A DNA stretch of 64,000 nucleotides from Elephas maximus indicus (lineage: Eukaryota; Chordata; Mammalia; Proboscidea; Elephantidae). Position 1 is the stretch's first letter. Each line of letters opens with the position of its first letter. Position numbers and translations under genes: made by a program. The notes under the pieces were generated by a model. The model searched no databases and was not told the origin of the DNA. It saw only the letters and a list, made by a program, of their open reading frames with translations. The DNA lies in assembly GCF_024166365.1 (NCBI RefSeq), contig NC_064834.1:54974001-55038000 (forward strand). Reading direction: 5' to 3'. This document shows, piece after piece, positions 24,401-36,400 of this stretch.

Positions 24401-27400
24401 GTGGGGACTGCACTGAGGGAGTCAGAACTGTTAGGAGCCCTCCCCTCCTCTTTCCTCCTTTCTCCTCCTCTCCTCTCCCCTCCCCTCTCCTCCCTTCCCT
24501 TCTCTGCCTCCCTCAACACTCCCTCCAGGGCTGAGGGGTTGTGTGTGGGTGACACACACATGTGCAGCAGACACAGGAGTAGAGACACATGTCACTCCCA
24601 GGTTGGTCTCTGGACTTAACAAACCCTAGAAACGAAGGATGTCAGGGTGCAGGGACCTGAGAGATTGGTTCCCACTCTCTCGTTTCACAAAGGCGGTTGC
24701 GGTGGCCCCAGAGTGGGGCAACAGCTAACCCAGCGGCGGCTTAGAGGGGAAAACAGGCCTTGTTCCTTCTGCAGCCAGCTTCCTACTTCTGCTTCTGGGT
24801 TCCTTAATTCTCAAACAGGCAGCAGGGGCGGAGGCATCAAATGGCCTTATGGGACTCAGGATTAGCCCCAAGGGAGCCACCTGTCTCCTGGCAGCAGCTC
24901 TGGAGGCTTAGGCCAAGGTGATCCCTGGAGGCTGGAAGATGTGTGTGTGGACCGATGTATGCACTCATCCACACCCCTTGTGCACCTGTGGGTCCTGGGC
25001 CAGTGAGTCAGGTTGATTCATCTCTGTATTTCCTAACTCAGCCCGTGCCTGGCACACATGAGCATACAGTAGGTGCTTGGTGAATGGGTAAGAGGGAAGA
25101 GGGTGGGTGCAGGCCCGTGTCCGGCTGGATCATGTAGCAGTTGGAGCTGAAGGTGGACTGAAGGGGCAGGTGGGATGGAGCCATCAGATGAGACCTGAGC
25201 TAGGCCCTGAGGCCAGGCAAAGCTTGGAATGCAAAGGGAAGGGGAGGCGGGTGTTCTTGGTGGGAGTGTGGATCCTGCTTCACTCTTACTGTCTGTGTGA
25301 CTTTGGGTCAGTCCCCACATCTGTCTGAGTCTCACTGTCCACTTCTGTAAATTGGAAACGGTAAGATTTCCCTCGTAGGCTTATAGGAAGAAGAAGTGAG
25401 TGAGTCAAACGGCAGTGTGCCTTGCGCACAGTGTGCGCTCTGTGAATGGAGGATGCTTTTCTGGATGTTTCATGGAGGCTCCTCCAGGCATGTGTGTGCC
25501 GGTATCAGTGCCCACGTTCATGCACCTGGCTGCCCCCGAGGACCCCGATTTCATCCTCTGCATCCCCCAGCCGGGACTTGGCCCCCAGCACTGAATGTAC
25601 ACCCACCATCTGTGTGTGCGCACGCATGTACCCATGGCTGAGTGTGGATTTGTATCAGGGGAACTAAGGCTGATGGTGTGTGTGGTGTGCAGCTCCTTGT
25701 GACTGAGCCTGGGCAGGGCTTGCCCTCATTTCCAGGCCTGAGGGGCTTTCAGGAAGGTGTGGGAAGACAGGGACAGGAGCTGAGCCCAGAATAGTTATCT
25801 CTGGAATCCCCTTCTGGAATCTTAGGGTGGGGCAGAGGGAAGGGAGAAGGAGGAGCTGGTCCCTCTCCCAGCAGAGAGGATTTTGGGAGGCACAGCTGTG
25901 TGCACATCTGGCTGTGGGAAATGTCAGAGATTGGGATGTTGCAGTGTGAGTGAGAGCAGAAGGCTCAGCTGGAGATTAACTTGGCTCTGAAGATGCCTGT
26001 CCTATGCACCCCCTGTCGCCCTCTCTCACCACCTCATCGTCATGAATTCCTTCCAGGGAGTGGCAGGAGCTGCTGTGTACATAGCCGGCCACTCTGGGGG
26101 TGATGGCAGGGTGCTAACGTGACCCCTAAGCCCAGGCCAAAAATGATGAAGGGATATGCGTGTGGGTTGCAGAGGCCCCAAGACACTGACCTGGATGGAG
26201 GGGAGGGTCGTGTAGGGGAGAGGGGGCTGAGCATGCTGGCCAGCTAGCAGGGGCCTGCTGGGGAGGGCTGTGCAGTGAGACAGATTCGTTTACAGCCCAG
26301 ATCTGCTGCTTATCTGCTATGTGACCTTAGGTAAATCATTAACCTCCAAGAGCCTTTGTTTCCTTATCTGTAAAATTGGGCTATTAATACCGTATTAGTT
26401 ATCTATTGCTGCATAACAAATTAACAAAATTTGAATGGCTTAAAACTACTCACATGTATTATCTTACAGTTTCGGTGGGTCAGAAATCTGGGCATAGCTT
26501 AGCTTGGTGCCTTTGTCTCTTATGAGGTTGCAGGCAAGTTATTGGCTGGGGCTGTGGTCTCAACTGAAGGCTCGACTGGAATCCATATCCAAGCTTACTC
26601 ACATGGTTAATGGCAGGCCTTGGTCCTTCACCACATGGGCTTCTCCACGGGTCTGCCTTACAATATGACACATGATTTCTCCCAGAGGGAACAATCGAAG
26701 AAAGAACAAGAGCTAGAGTAACCAAGACAGAAGCCGCAGTCTTTTTATAATCCAATCTTGGAAGTGACATTGCATTTCATCTCCTGCATTCTATTCAGTA
26801 GAAGCTAGTTGCTAGATCTAGCCCACATTCAAGGGGAAGGGATTACATAAGGGCATGAATGCCAGGAGGTGGGGATCATTGGTGCCATCTTAGAGGCTAC
26901 TCCCACAGATACCTACCTTTTAGGGAATTGAGAGGGTGAGATGAGACTGTATCTGAAAGGCATCTGGTGCAATGTCTGATACACAAAGAATGAACCCTCA
27001 TGGCCTTTCTTTCCCCCTTCTTTTCTCCTGCAGGCAACTGGGGAGCTATTGAAGGTTCTTGAGCAGGCAGGGCTGTTGTAGGGCATGTACAGTGGGATCT
27101 TGGTGAAGGAAGCTGCTTTCTTTTGTTTTCTTTGTCTCTAATTTCTCCACAGGACACAGGCAGGGCACAAAGTTCCTTAGATACTTGCCAACTGATCAGT
27201 AGATTGAAGAATGGAATTCTGGCAATTCTACCAACTTTCATTAAGCACCTGCCCCTGTACTCTGAGCTAGGCACTGGGGAAACAGCAGAAAAAAGGACAG
27301 ACATGCTCTCTTCTCTCAGGGTCTCACAGTCCACCAGGGAGACAAAAAACAAAAGAAAACAAAACAAAAAAACCCATTGCCACCGAGTTGATTCTGACTC

Positions 27401-30400
27401 ATAGTGACCCTATAGAATAGAGTAGAACTGCCCCATAGAGTTTCCAAGGAGCCCCTGGTGGATATGAACTACCAACCTTTTGGTTAGCAGCCATAGCACT
27501 TAACCACTACGCTACCAGGGTTTCCACCAGGGAGATAGACAGACATAAAGAACACTTCAGCCTTTCCAGTCAGGAAGCTGTGCTGCAGAGCACAGAAAAC
27601 GATTGGAGTGACGATTTTCTCGCTTGTCAGGAGGATGGTGCACACCAGCGCCATTCTCCATGCAGAAGAGCAAGTTAACGCAGCGTATGTGTGTGTGTGG
27701 CTGCCTTAGGGCATCTGGGCTCAATTCCATGCCCCAGCTGGGGTTGAGGAAGGCTGCCCCGTGATGGTAATTCTGATGCAGGGTGACCTGAAGGTCCATG
27801 GTGGCCCCTAACCTGAGCTGGGCCTCAGAGAGGCTCCTGGGAGAAAGTGTTTTTTTTTTTTCTTTTTTTAAATTGTACTTTAGATGAAGGTTTACAGAAC
27901 AAACTAGTTTCTCATCAAACAGTTAATACACAAATTGTTATATGACATTGGTTAACAGCCCCACAACATGTCAACACTCTCCCTTCTCAACCCTGGGCTC
28001 CCTATTACCAGCTTTCCTGTTCCCTCCTGCCTTCCAGTCCCTGCTCAAGGGCTGGTGCATACCTTTAGTCTTGTTTTCTTCCATGGGTCTGTTCAATCTT
28101 TGGCTGGAGGGTGAACCTCAGGAGTGACCTCATTACTGAGCTGAAAGGGTGTCCAGGGGCCATACTCTCAGGGTTTCTCCAGTCTCTGTTAGGCCAGCAA
28201 TTCTGGTCTTCTTTTTGAGTTAGAATTTTGTTCTACACTTTTCTCCAGCTCTGTCCAGGACCCTCTATTGTGATCCCAAAAGTGGGTTTTAAAATGAAGA
28301 TCTGAAGGATGAGTGAGAGAAAGGCAGGTACTCAGGTGGAAAGGAGGAAGGAAAGGTTCTCAGCAGAAAAATTGGCTTGGGCCAAGACCTGGAGGCAAGA
28401 GGGAGGTGAGGGGGGTGGGCCCTTTCAAGGAACCCTGAAAAGTTCATTTCTGCAGTCATCTCTATCACCCCCCAAAAAAAAAAAAGCACCCAAGCCCCCT
28501 CCAAATCTGTCCTCCCCACCTCCCTTCTGTCTCCCATGTTCTTTCCCCCAGACTGGCCCTGTTCAACTAATGCTTATGAGCAAGCCCAAATGAGGGCCAC
28601 CCTGGTAATCTGCGATTAGGGCTTTTGAGGTCAGATAAGACAGAAGTGTCCAGCCTCCTACTGGGTTGATTGAATGAGCTGATCATTTCCAATAGGGATG
28701 GTGTTGTTGCTATTGTTAATAATAAGAAAAAATAAGCCTTATATGTTGGAATCGGGAGTTACAGTTTGCAAAATTCTAATAGATCTCTGAACTCACTGGG
28801 TCCTCACAATAGCTCTCAGACTAACAAAGAAGGAAACCAAGGTCCAGAGAGGTGAAGCGACTTGCCTAGAGTCACACAGCAAATTTGTGGTGTGGCCAGG
28901 GTTTGAAAACAGGGCCTCCTTCCTCCAGGGCTCCTGTTCTTTGTCCCACTCCACTGTCCAGTGAGACAAGCCTCCCTCGAAGGAGGTGCAAATGATGATG
29001 TCAGCTCTGGTATTCAGGACCTCAGATCAGAACAAGAGGACCCAGAGGGCTGAGGAGCCCCAGGGGCTTCCTGAGCTCTGTGGGATTCAGTTGGGCCTTG
29101 AAAGATGGGTAGGATTTGGAGAGGTGCAGGGAGGACTGGGAGAAAAGATATGAGGGACAGGGGGCATGGCTCGAGCAAAGACATTGAGGTAGGAAAACTT
29201 GGAGTGACATCAAGAGTAATAGTATTAACAACAATAACCATTTACTAAGCTTTACATGCACTATCTCACTTAATCTTTATAAGAAACCCTTGAAGGATCA
29301 CCTCAGATGAGGAAAATCCCAGAGGTCTCACAGTGAGAGCCAGGATTTGAACCTACGGCATGGCAGACTAGGTGCTGGGTTGGAGGCAGCCAGGCCTGGG
29401 TTCAGATCTGGGCTTTTCACTCTTACCAGGTGACCTTGGCATGTAACTTAACTTCTGAGGGTCTGTCTCAGGGGCGTTGGGGATGTGCAGTAAGACTACC
29501 TATTAAGCCGAGTAGAGGCTGGTCACTGTCCTTGTCAGCCCAGCTGAGCCCACCCTGGGACTCTACCAGGATGGTTCTGGGGCAGAGCATCTTAGTGAGG
29601 GCAGTGGGGAGGTCACTCCGGAGGTAGCTGGTGTTCAGGCATCTCCTCTGGGACCCCAGTGAGAGGCAAGAATGTGATCCAGAGCTGGCTGAGGGTCACA
29701 CCAGGGGCTGGCCAGGCTTGTGTCTGGCAGCTCATAAATGCCCAGAAGGAGTAGTGCTGTGAGGGGGAATTTCCATTGTGTCAGCAGCAGCCTCGATGGA
29801 GGGGGGTGCCCCCACTATGGCTCCCAAGAAGCTTGTAAAGCTGTCACTAAGGCGGCCTTCCCTGGGAGCTCTGTGGGGAGCCAGGTGGCACAGGACCACT
29901 TGCCACTGGTGGAACAGTTGTGCAACCCACAGGCTCAGCGTCTCAAGGCCCTTTGCTGCTCCCCCAGCCTGGATACCCAGCCTCTCCTCCACACATCCTT
30001 TCCCCACTAAGTCTGCCATCTTGTACTCTGTGGGAAATGAGCTCTAGCATTAGATGCTGTGTCTCAGTGGTAGAGTTCTCAACTGCCATGTGGGAGACCC
30101 ATGTTCAATTCCTGGCCAATGCACCTCGGGCACAGCCACCGCCCACCTGTCAGTGGAGGCTTGAGTGTTGCTATGATGCTGAACAGGTTTCAGTGGAGTT
30201 TCCAGACTAAGACAGACTAGGAAGAAAGGACTGGTGATCTACTTCCAAAAATCAGCCAGTGAAGACCCTATGGATAAGAATTATGGTGGACCAGGCATCG
30301 TTTTGTTCTGTTGTGGAGGGGGCTGCCATGAGTTAGGGGCCAACAACAGCTAACAACAATAACATAAGTTGGGTAACCTCCACCACAATCAAGATGTAGA

Positions 30401-33400
30401 ACATTGCCATCACCATAAAAAGTTCCTTCTTGCATTTTCGTAGTCAAATTTCTCCCCTCCCCCAAGCTCCTGGCAACCACTGATCTTTTATCTCTGTAGT
30501 TTTGCCTTTCCCAGACAGTCATACAAATGGAATCATATAGTATATACAGTCTTTTGACTCTGGCTTCTTTCTATTAGTTAAGTGCTTTTGAGGTTCATCC
30601 GTGTTGCCGTGTTTATCAGTGACTGTGTTCCTTTTTACTGCTGAGTAGTGTTTTATTCTCACAATCATTGCTGTGTTTGAGCTCATTGTTGCAGCCACTG
30701 TAACAATCCAACATGTTGAGGATCTTCCTCTTTTTCAATGACCATTTACTTTACCAAGAATGATGTCCTTCTCCGGGGACTGGTCCCTCCTGATAACACG
30801 TCCAAAGTACGTGAGACGAAGTCTTGCCATCTTCATTTCTAAGGAGCACTCTGGCTGTATTTCTTCCAAGGTAGATGTGTTTCTTCTTCTAGTAGTCCAT
30901 GGTATATTCAATATTCTTCCCCAGCACCAGAATTCAAATGCATCAATTCTTCTTCAGTCTTCCTGATTCATTGACCAGCTTTCGCATGCATATGAAGGTA
31001 TTGAAAATACCATGGCCTGGGTCCTGTGCACCTTAGTCCTCAAAGTGACATCTTAGCTTTTTAACACTTTAAAGAGGTCTTCTGCAGCAGGACTGAGCAG
31101 CATTTAGTTCTGTTGTAAATGGAGTTGCTATGAGTTGGAACCGACTCGATGGCATCTAACAACAACGGTATTTCATTGTGTGGATGTAGCACATTTTGTT
31201 ATCCATTCACCAGTTAAAGGACATTTGAGTCGTTTCCAGTTTACGGCTGTTATGAATAAAGCTGCTATACATTTGCATTCGGGTCATTGTGTGGATGTAT
31301 GTTTTCATTTCTCTTGGGTAAATGCCCAGGAGTAGGATTGCTGGGTCATATGGTAGGTGTTTATAGGAAACTGCCAAACCATTTTCCACATTGGCTGTAC
31401 CATTTTACATCTCACCAGTAATGTATGAGAGCTGAGAACATGGTTTTCATTTTTGTGTTTCGGTAGCAGACACATGTATTGTGGAGGCAGCGTAATAGAC
31501 TAGAATGCCATGTGTCCCTCAGTGTGCTATGTGAGATGCCTTTAGGTAGCACGTGGGTGAACTTTTTGTTACATTTTTTCCTTTTAAAAATTTTTTATTT
31601 TGTCATTGTTGAGAATATACACTGCAAAACAGGCACCAATTTAACAGCTTCTACATATCCAATTCAGCGACACTGATTACATTCTTCGAGTTGTGCAACC
31701 ATTCTCACCCTCCCTTTCTGAATTATTCCTCCCCCATTAACATAAACTCACTGCCCTCTAAGATAAAAACCTGTACCAAACCCATTGCAGTTGAGGAGAT
31801 TCTGACTTATAGCGACCCTGTAGGACAGAGTCGAGCTGCCCGATAGAGTTTTCAAGGAGCAAGCTGCTGGATTTGAACTGCTGACCTTTTGGTTAGCAGC
31901 TGAATGCTTAGCCACTGGTGTCACCAGGGTTCCCCCATAAGATAGTAATGACTATATTTTAATGTGCATTAAAAAATGCATCCAGCACACCAAACCCGCA
32001 ATTGCTTGGATATTAATGCATAAGGACTAATGACCCAGGCCCTGGAGTCAGATTTTCTGCATTTGGCTCCTAGATTCCCATCCTGCTGGCTGTGTGACCT
32101 TGGGCAAGTCACTTAATCTTCCTGAGACTCAGATTCGTCATGGATAAAATGGACGATATTATCCCTCCTTACCTCATAAGCTTGCTATAAAGGATAGAAT
32201 GGGAAAGTGTGTATAAAACAGTCCAGAGCCTGGGATGTGGAAATGCTTGGTAAATAAATGGCTGCCTTATTATCATTAGATGCTCCATGTGTGGTGGGTG
32301 TGTTTTATGTGTACTGTTTTGTGCATCTATGTGTGCATGCATACGTGTGCGTGCGCACTGTACACGTGTACTTGTGTGATTCCTTGGGTCCCGCCCACAT
32401 GATTACCTTCATGTGCTCACAGGTATGTGTGTGCTCATACATGTCTTTGTGAAACCACAGGTCTGGGTGCATCTTGTCCCTCCGGGGACCAGGGTGCCCC
32501 AACCCCTCTTCTCTATCTGCTCTGCTATAGCCAGGGTGTCTGGGCCTGCGCCAGCCCTGATCCACCCTGAATCCTACCCAGCCCTGGAATTGGCAAGGGA
32601 TCTGCACCCAGGGAATAGCCCTTCTGGGGCCTGGGTCTTTGGCCCCTGGGTGTTTCCTCCACCATATTGGCCCAGAGCTAGTGTTTCTTGGACCTTTGCC
32701 GAGGGCCCCAGTACCCCAACAGGGCTGGGCTGGGAAGAAGAGGAAGTACTTTGAAGGGAGCTGAGGCCTCGCAGTTGGCCCTTGGATTCTGGGGAGGTGC
32801 TGTGGAAGGGAGGCCCCGGCTATAATCAGCTGCTGGGGCCAGCAGGTTTTTAAACATCTGCTCTATTGAGGTATAATTGATGTACACTAAAACTGCATGT
32901 ATTTAAGGAGTATAGTTTGGTGAGTTTTGACATACACATACACGCATGAAAGCACCACCACAATCGAGATAATGAACATAGCCATCAACCCCAAATGTTC
33001 CCTCATGTCCCTTTGTAATTCCCTCTCTCTCCCCCCACCATCTCCAGGCAACACCAACCTGCTTTTCAATCATTACAGCTTAGTTTGTATTTTCTAGAAT
33101 TTGATAAAACTAGGACAGGGTGGGGAGGAGAAGAAGGGGTTTTGAAGAGAACTGTTGGTCCAGTTGGCTTCTTTCACACAGCATGATTACTTTGAAATTC
33201 GTCCACTGTGTTGTGCAAATCAGTAGGTCATCCTTTTCACTGCTGAGTAGTAGTCTATTATACAGATATAGCACAATTTGTCATCCATTTGCCCAGCAGG
33301 TATCTTTTTCTTTTACACTTTAATTTGGAGCCCTGGCGGCACAGTGGTTAAGAGCTATGACTGCTAACCAAAAGGTGGGCAGTTCAAATCTACCAGCTGC

Positions 33401-36400
33401 TCCTCAGAAGCCCTATGGGGCAGTTCTACTCTGTCCTGTAAGGTCGCTATGAGCCAGAATCTACTCGATGGAAACAGGTTTGATTTTTGGTTTTGGGTTA
33501 TGTATCTCTAAATAATATATAATGTTACTTTTCCTCAGTAGGTATTTTTTGGAAAGCAAAGGTCAAACTGTGTCTGAAGTTGGCCTGACTCCAATGGGCA
33601 CCTTTTCTAGGCATGAATCCTGTAGCCAGTGCCACCCTCTGCCCTTTTCCCGAAATGTCCCCTTCCCTGGAATGACCTCCTCTGCCCAGAGGGGCATCTG
33701 CTTCTTCAAGGTAGCCTTCCCAGACTGTCTGGGTTCCCTCTGAACAATTCCAGTCCTCACAGTAGGAAGGCTCTCCAGAGCCTCTGAGTACTGTTTAACG
33801 GTTCCAGCCTTGTCTCCTTGGCTAAGACCAAGACTAGCTCCTCCTCATGCTATGTCCACCCAATGGGCCTGACCCACAGCAAGCTGCTCCAGAGAGGCCT
33901 GGAGGCCCGTGGACAGGTGTCCCGCTGGCTCTGGGCTACGGAGACTATGTCTGGGGCCCTTCTGGGAAGGAGGAAGCAAGGATGCAAAGTAAAGTAAACC
34001 AATGCAAACACAGCCTAGACAGGGGTCTGAGCAAGCCTGCTCCCAGGATCCCTCCCTCCCTCTCTCCTCCCTCCCTCTCTTCTCCCTCCCTTTCTTCTGG
34101 TCTCCTTCCTGGGGAAACTCCCCATCCCCTTAGGGAGTGGAAGGCCTCTGTGCAGTCCCAGTCTATCGAACTCTCTGCATTATTAAGTTCCTGCCTCGGA
34201 ATTGGAAATATCCCAGAAGGTGTCTGTCACATTTTGTGGCTTTCCACTCCTCACCTCCCTGCCCCCATCCTCCATGCCTCTGTTCCTTCAAGATGACCGA
34301 ATGGGCCGGGGACTTCCCTTCCTGATAGACAGGATACAGATCTCGGGCAAGAAGTAAACACCTCCCCACCTGGGCCCTCAGCCCCTGAGACTGTGTATTA
34401 AAGCTGCCAGTTCTGATGATACACCTTAGAGCCACAGGGCAGAGGCCATCCATTGTGCTAGAGAGGGTGACATCCCCAAGGTCACACAGCCAGCTAGTGA
34501 CAGATGCAAGCCACCTAACACCCAGTCCAGTGTTCTTTTCCCTCCCTGCTCTGGCTCCTGGATGCCAACTGCATGCGCCTTCTCCTGAATCAAGCCTATT
34601 CTCTATCCCATTTTGCGGTGTGGTAGAGCTGTCTGGGGCGCCCCTGGGTGGTGCAAAGTTAATGCACTCATCTGCTAACCCAAAGGTTGAAGGTTTAAGT
34701 CTACCCAGAGGTGCCTTGGAAGAAAGGCCTGATGATCTACTTCCAAAAAACAACCATCGAAAACCCTATGGAGCACAGTTCTGCTTTGATACACATGGGG
34801 TTCCCATGAGTTGGATTTGACTCAATGGCAACTGGCAGAGCTGTCTGCAGAGAAGGCACGGTGTCTCTCCAGCCAGGAGTGCTTGAGACAAATCTCAGTT
34901 TCCGCGTAGAAGGTCTGGGTGAAGCGGAACCCACTGGAGTCCAAGATGGTGCAGGCACGGCAGTGTACAGCAGGAAGGAACCTGGGGGTGAGGGCATGTT
35001 TCTGGGGCTGATGATGCAGAAACCGGCCCCACCCACCTTCCTGGTATCAAATGGCAGCCCCAAGGTTATATGTCCCCTGCAACGAACGAGCCTTGTCAGC
35101 CCAGCTCCAGTGTCTCCTCCTCCTCCAGGAAGCCTTCCTGAGAAGTGACCTGCCTGTAGTCCCTTTGGCACTTATCACTGTCTGCCTTTTTTAAGTAATA
35201 TTTTTAGTGTGTTTTCAGTGAAAGTTTACACAGCATTAGGTTCCCATTCAACAATTTCTACACAAATTATTCAGTGACATTGGTTACATTCTTCACAATG
35301 CGTGAACATTTTCATTATTTCCGTTGTTCTGTGTCCATTAAATCACTCTCTGCTTTTTTTGTAGTGCAATTCTGCCCATGTCTTATCTCTCTTCCTGGAC
35401 TGTTGGCATCTTGAGAACAGGATCCATGTATGTTTCATACCTGTATCTCCAGTGCCTAGGACAGGACCTGGTATCCAACAGATGTATCATGAATATTTAT
35501 TGAATAGAATAAGTGAATGAATAAAAGATGGTGGTAGTGAGTGGCAGTGACTGGTGGTGGACAATGGTAGTAAATGGTGATTTATTATGATGGTGGTGCT
35601 GGGAGGTAATGGGTGAAGGATGGTGGTGATAGCTGATGGTTGTAGGAGGTGGTGGGTGAAGAATGTGGTAGATGGTGGTGGTGGGAGGTGGTGAGTGAAG
35701 AATGTTATAGGTGGTGGATGAAGGATGTTGGTAGATGGTGGTGGTGGGAGGTAGTGGGTGAAGGATGATGGTAGATGGTGGTGGTGGGAGGTGGTGGGTG
35801 AAGGATGATGGTAGATGGTGGTGGTAGGAGGTGGTGGGTGAAAGATATGATAGGTGGTGGGTGAGGGATAATGGTGGTGGTGGTGGTAGGTGGTGGGTGA
35901 AGGACGATGGTAGATGGTGGTGGTGGGAGGTGGTGGGCGATGGATGTGATAGGTGGCAGGTGAAGGATAATGGTAGATTGTGGTGGTGGTAGGTGGTGGG
36001 TGAAGGACGGTGGTAGATGGTGGTGGTAGGTGGTGGGTGAAGAATGGTGGTAGATGGTGGTGGTGTGAGGTGGCGGGTGAAGGACGATGGTAGATGGTGG
36101 TGGTGGGAGGTGGTGGGTGAAGGACGATCATAGATGGTGGTGGTGGGAGGTTATGCCCCTGCTCTCTGCCCTTCCCCAGGGGCCCTGACCCAGCTCTTGG
36201 ACCCATCAAGTTCTCTGACACTGTGGTTTGTTCCCTTGCAGACTCCATTGGGGGCTCATTCCCTGTCACCTCCCACCGATGCCACCACAAGCAGAAGCAC
36301 TGCCCTCCAGTGCTGTCCGGTGGTGGGCTTCCGGCTACACCATTGCTCTTCCACCCACACACCAAGGGCTCCCAGATCCTCATGGACCTCAGCCACAAGG

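Noticed and set aside
35535-36151. CRISPR-like regular repeat
   Set aside because: No unique spacers; the repeats are contiguous, and this is a mammalian nuclear locus.
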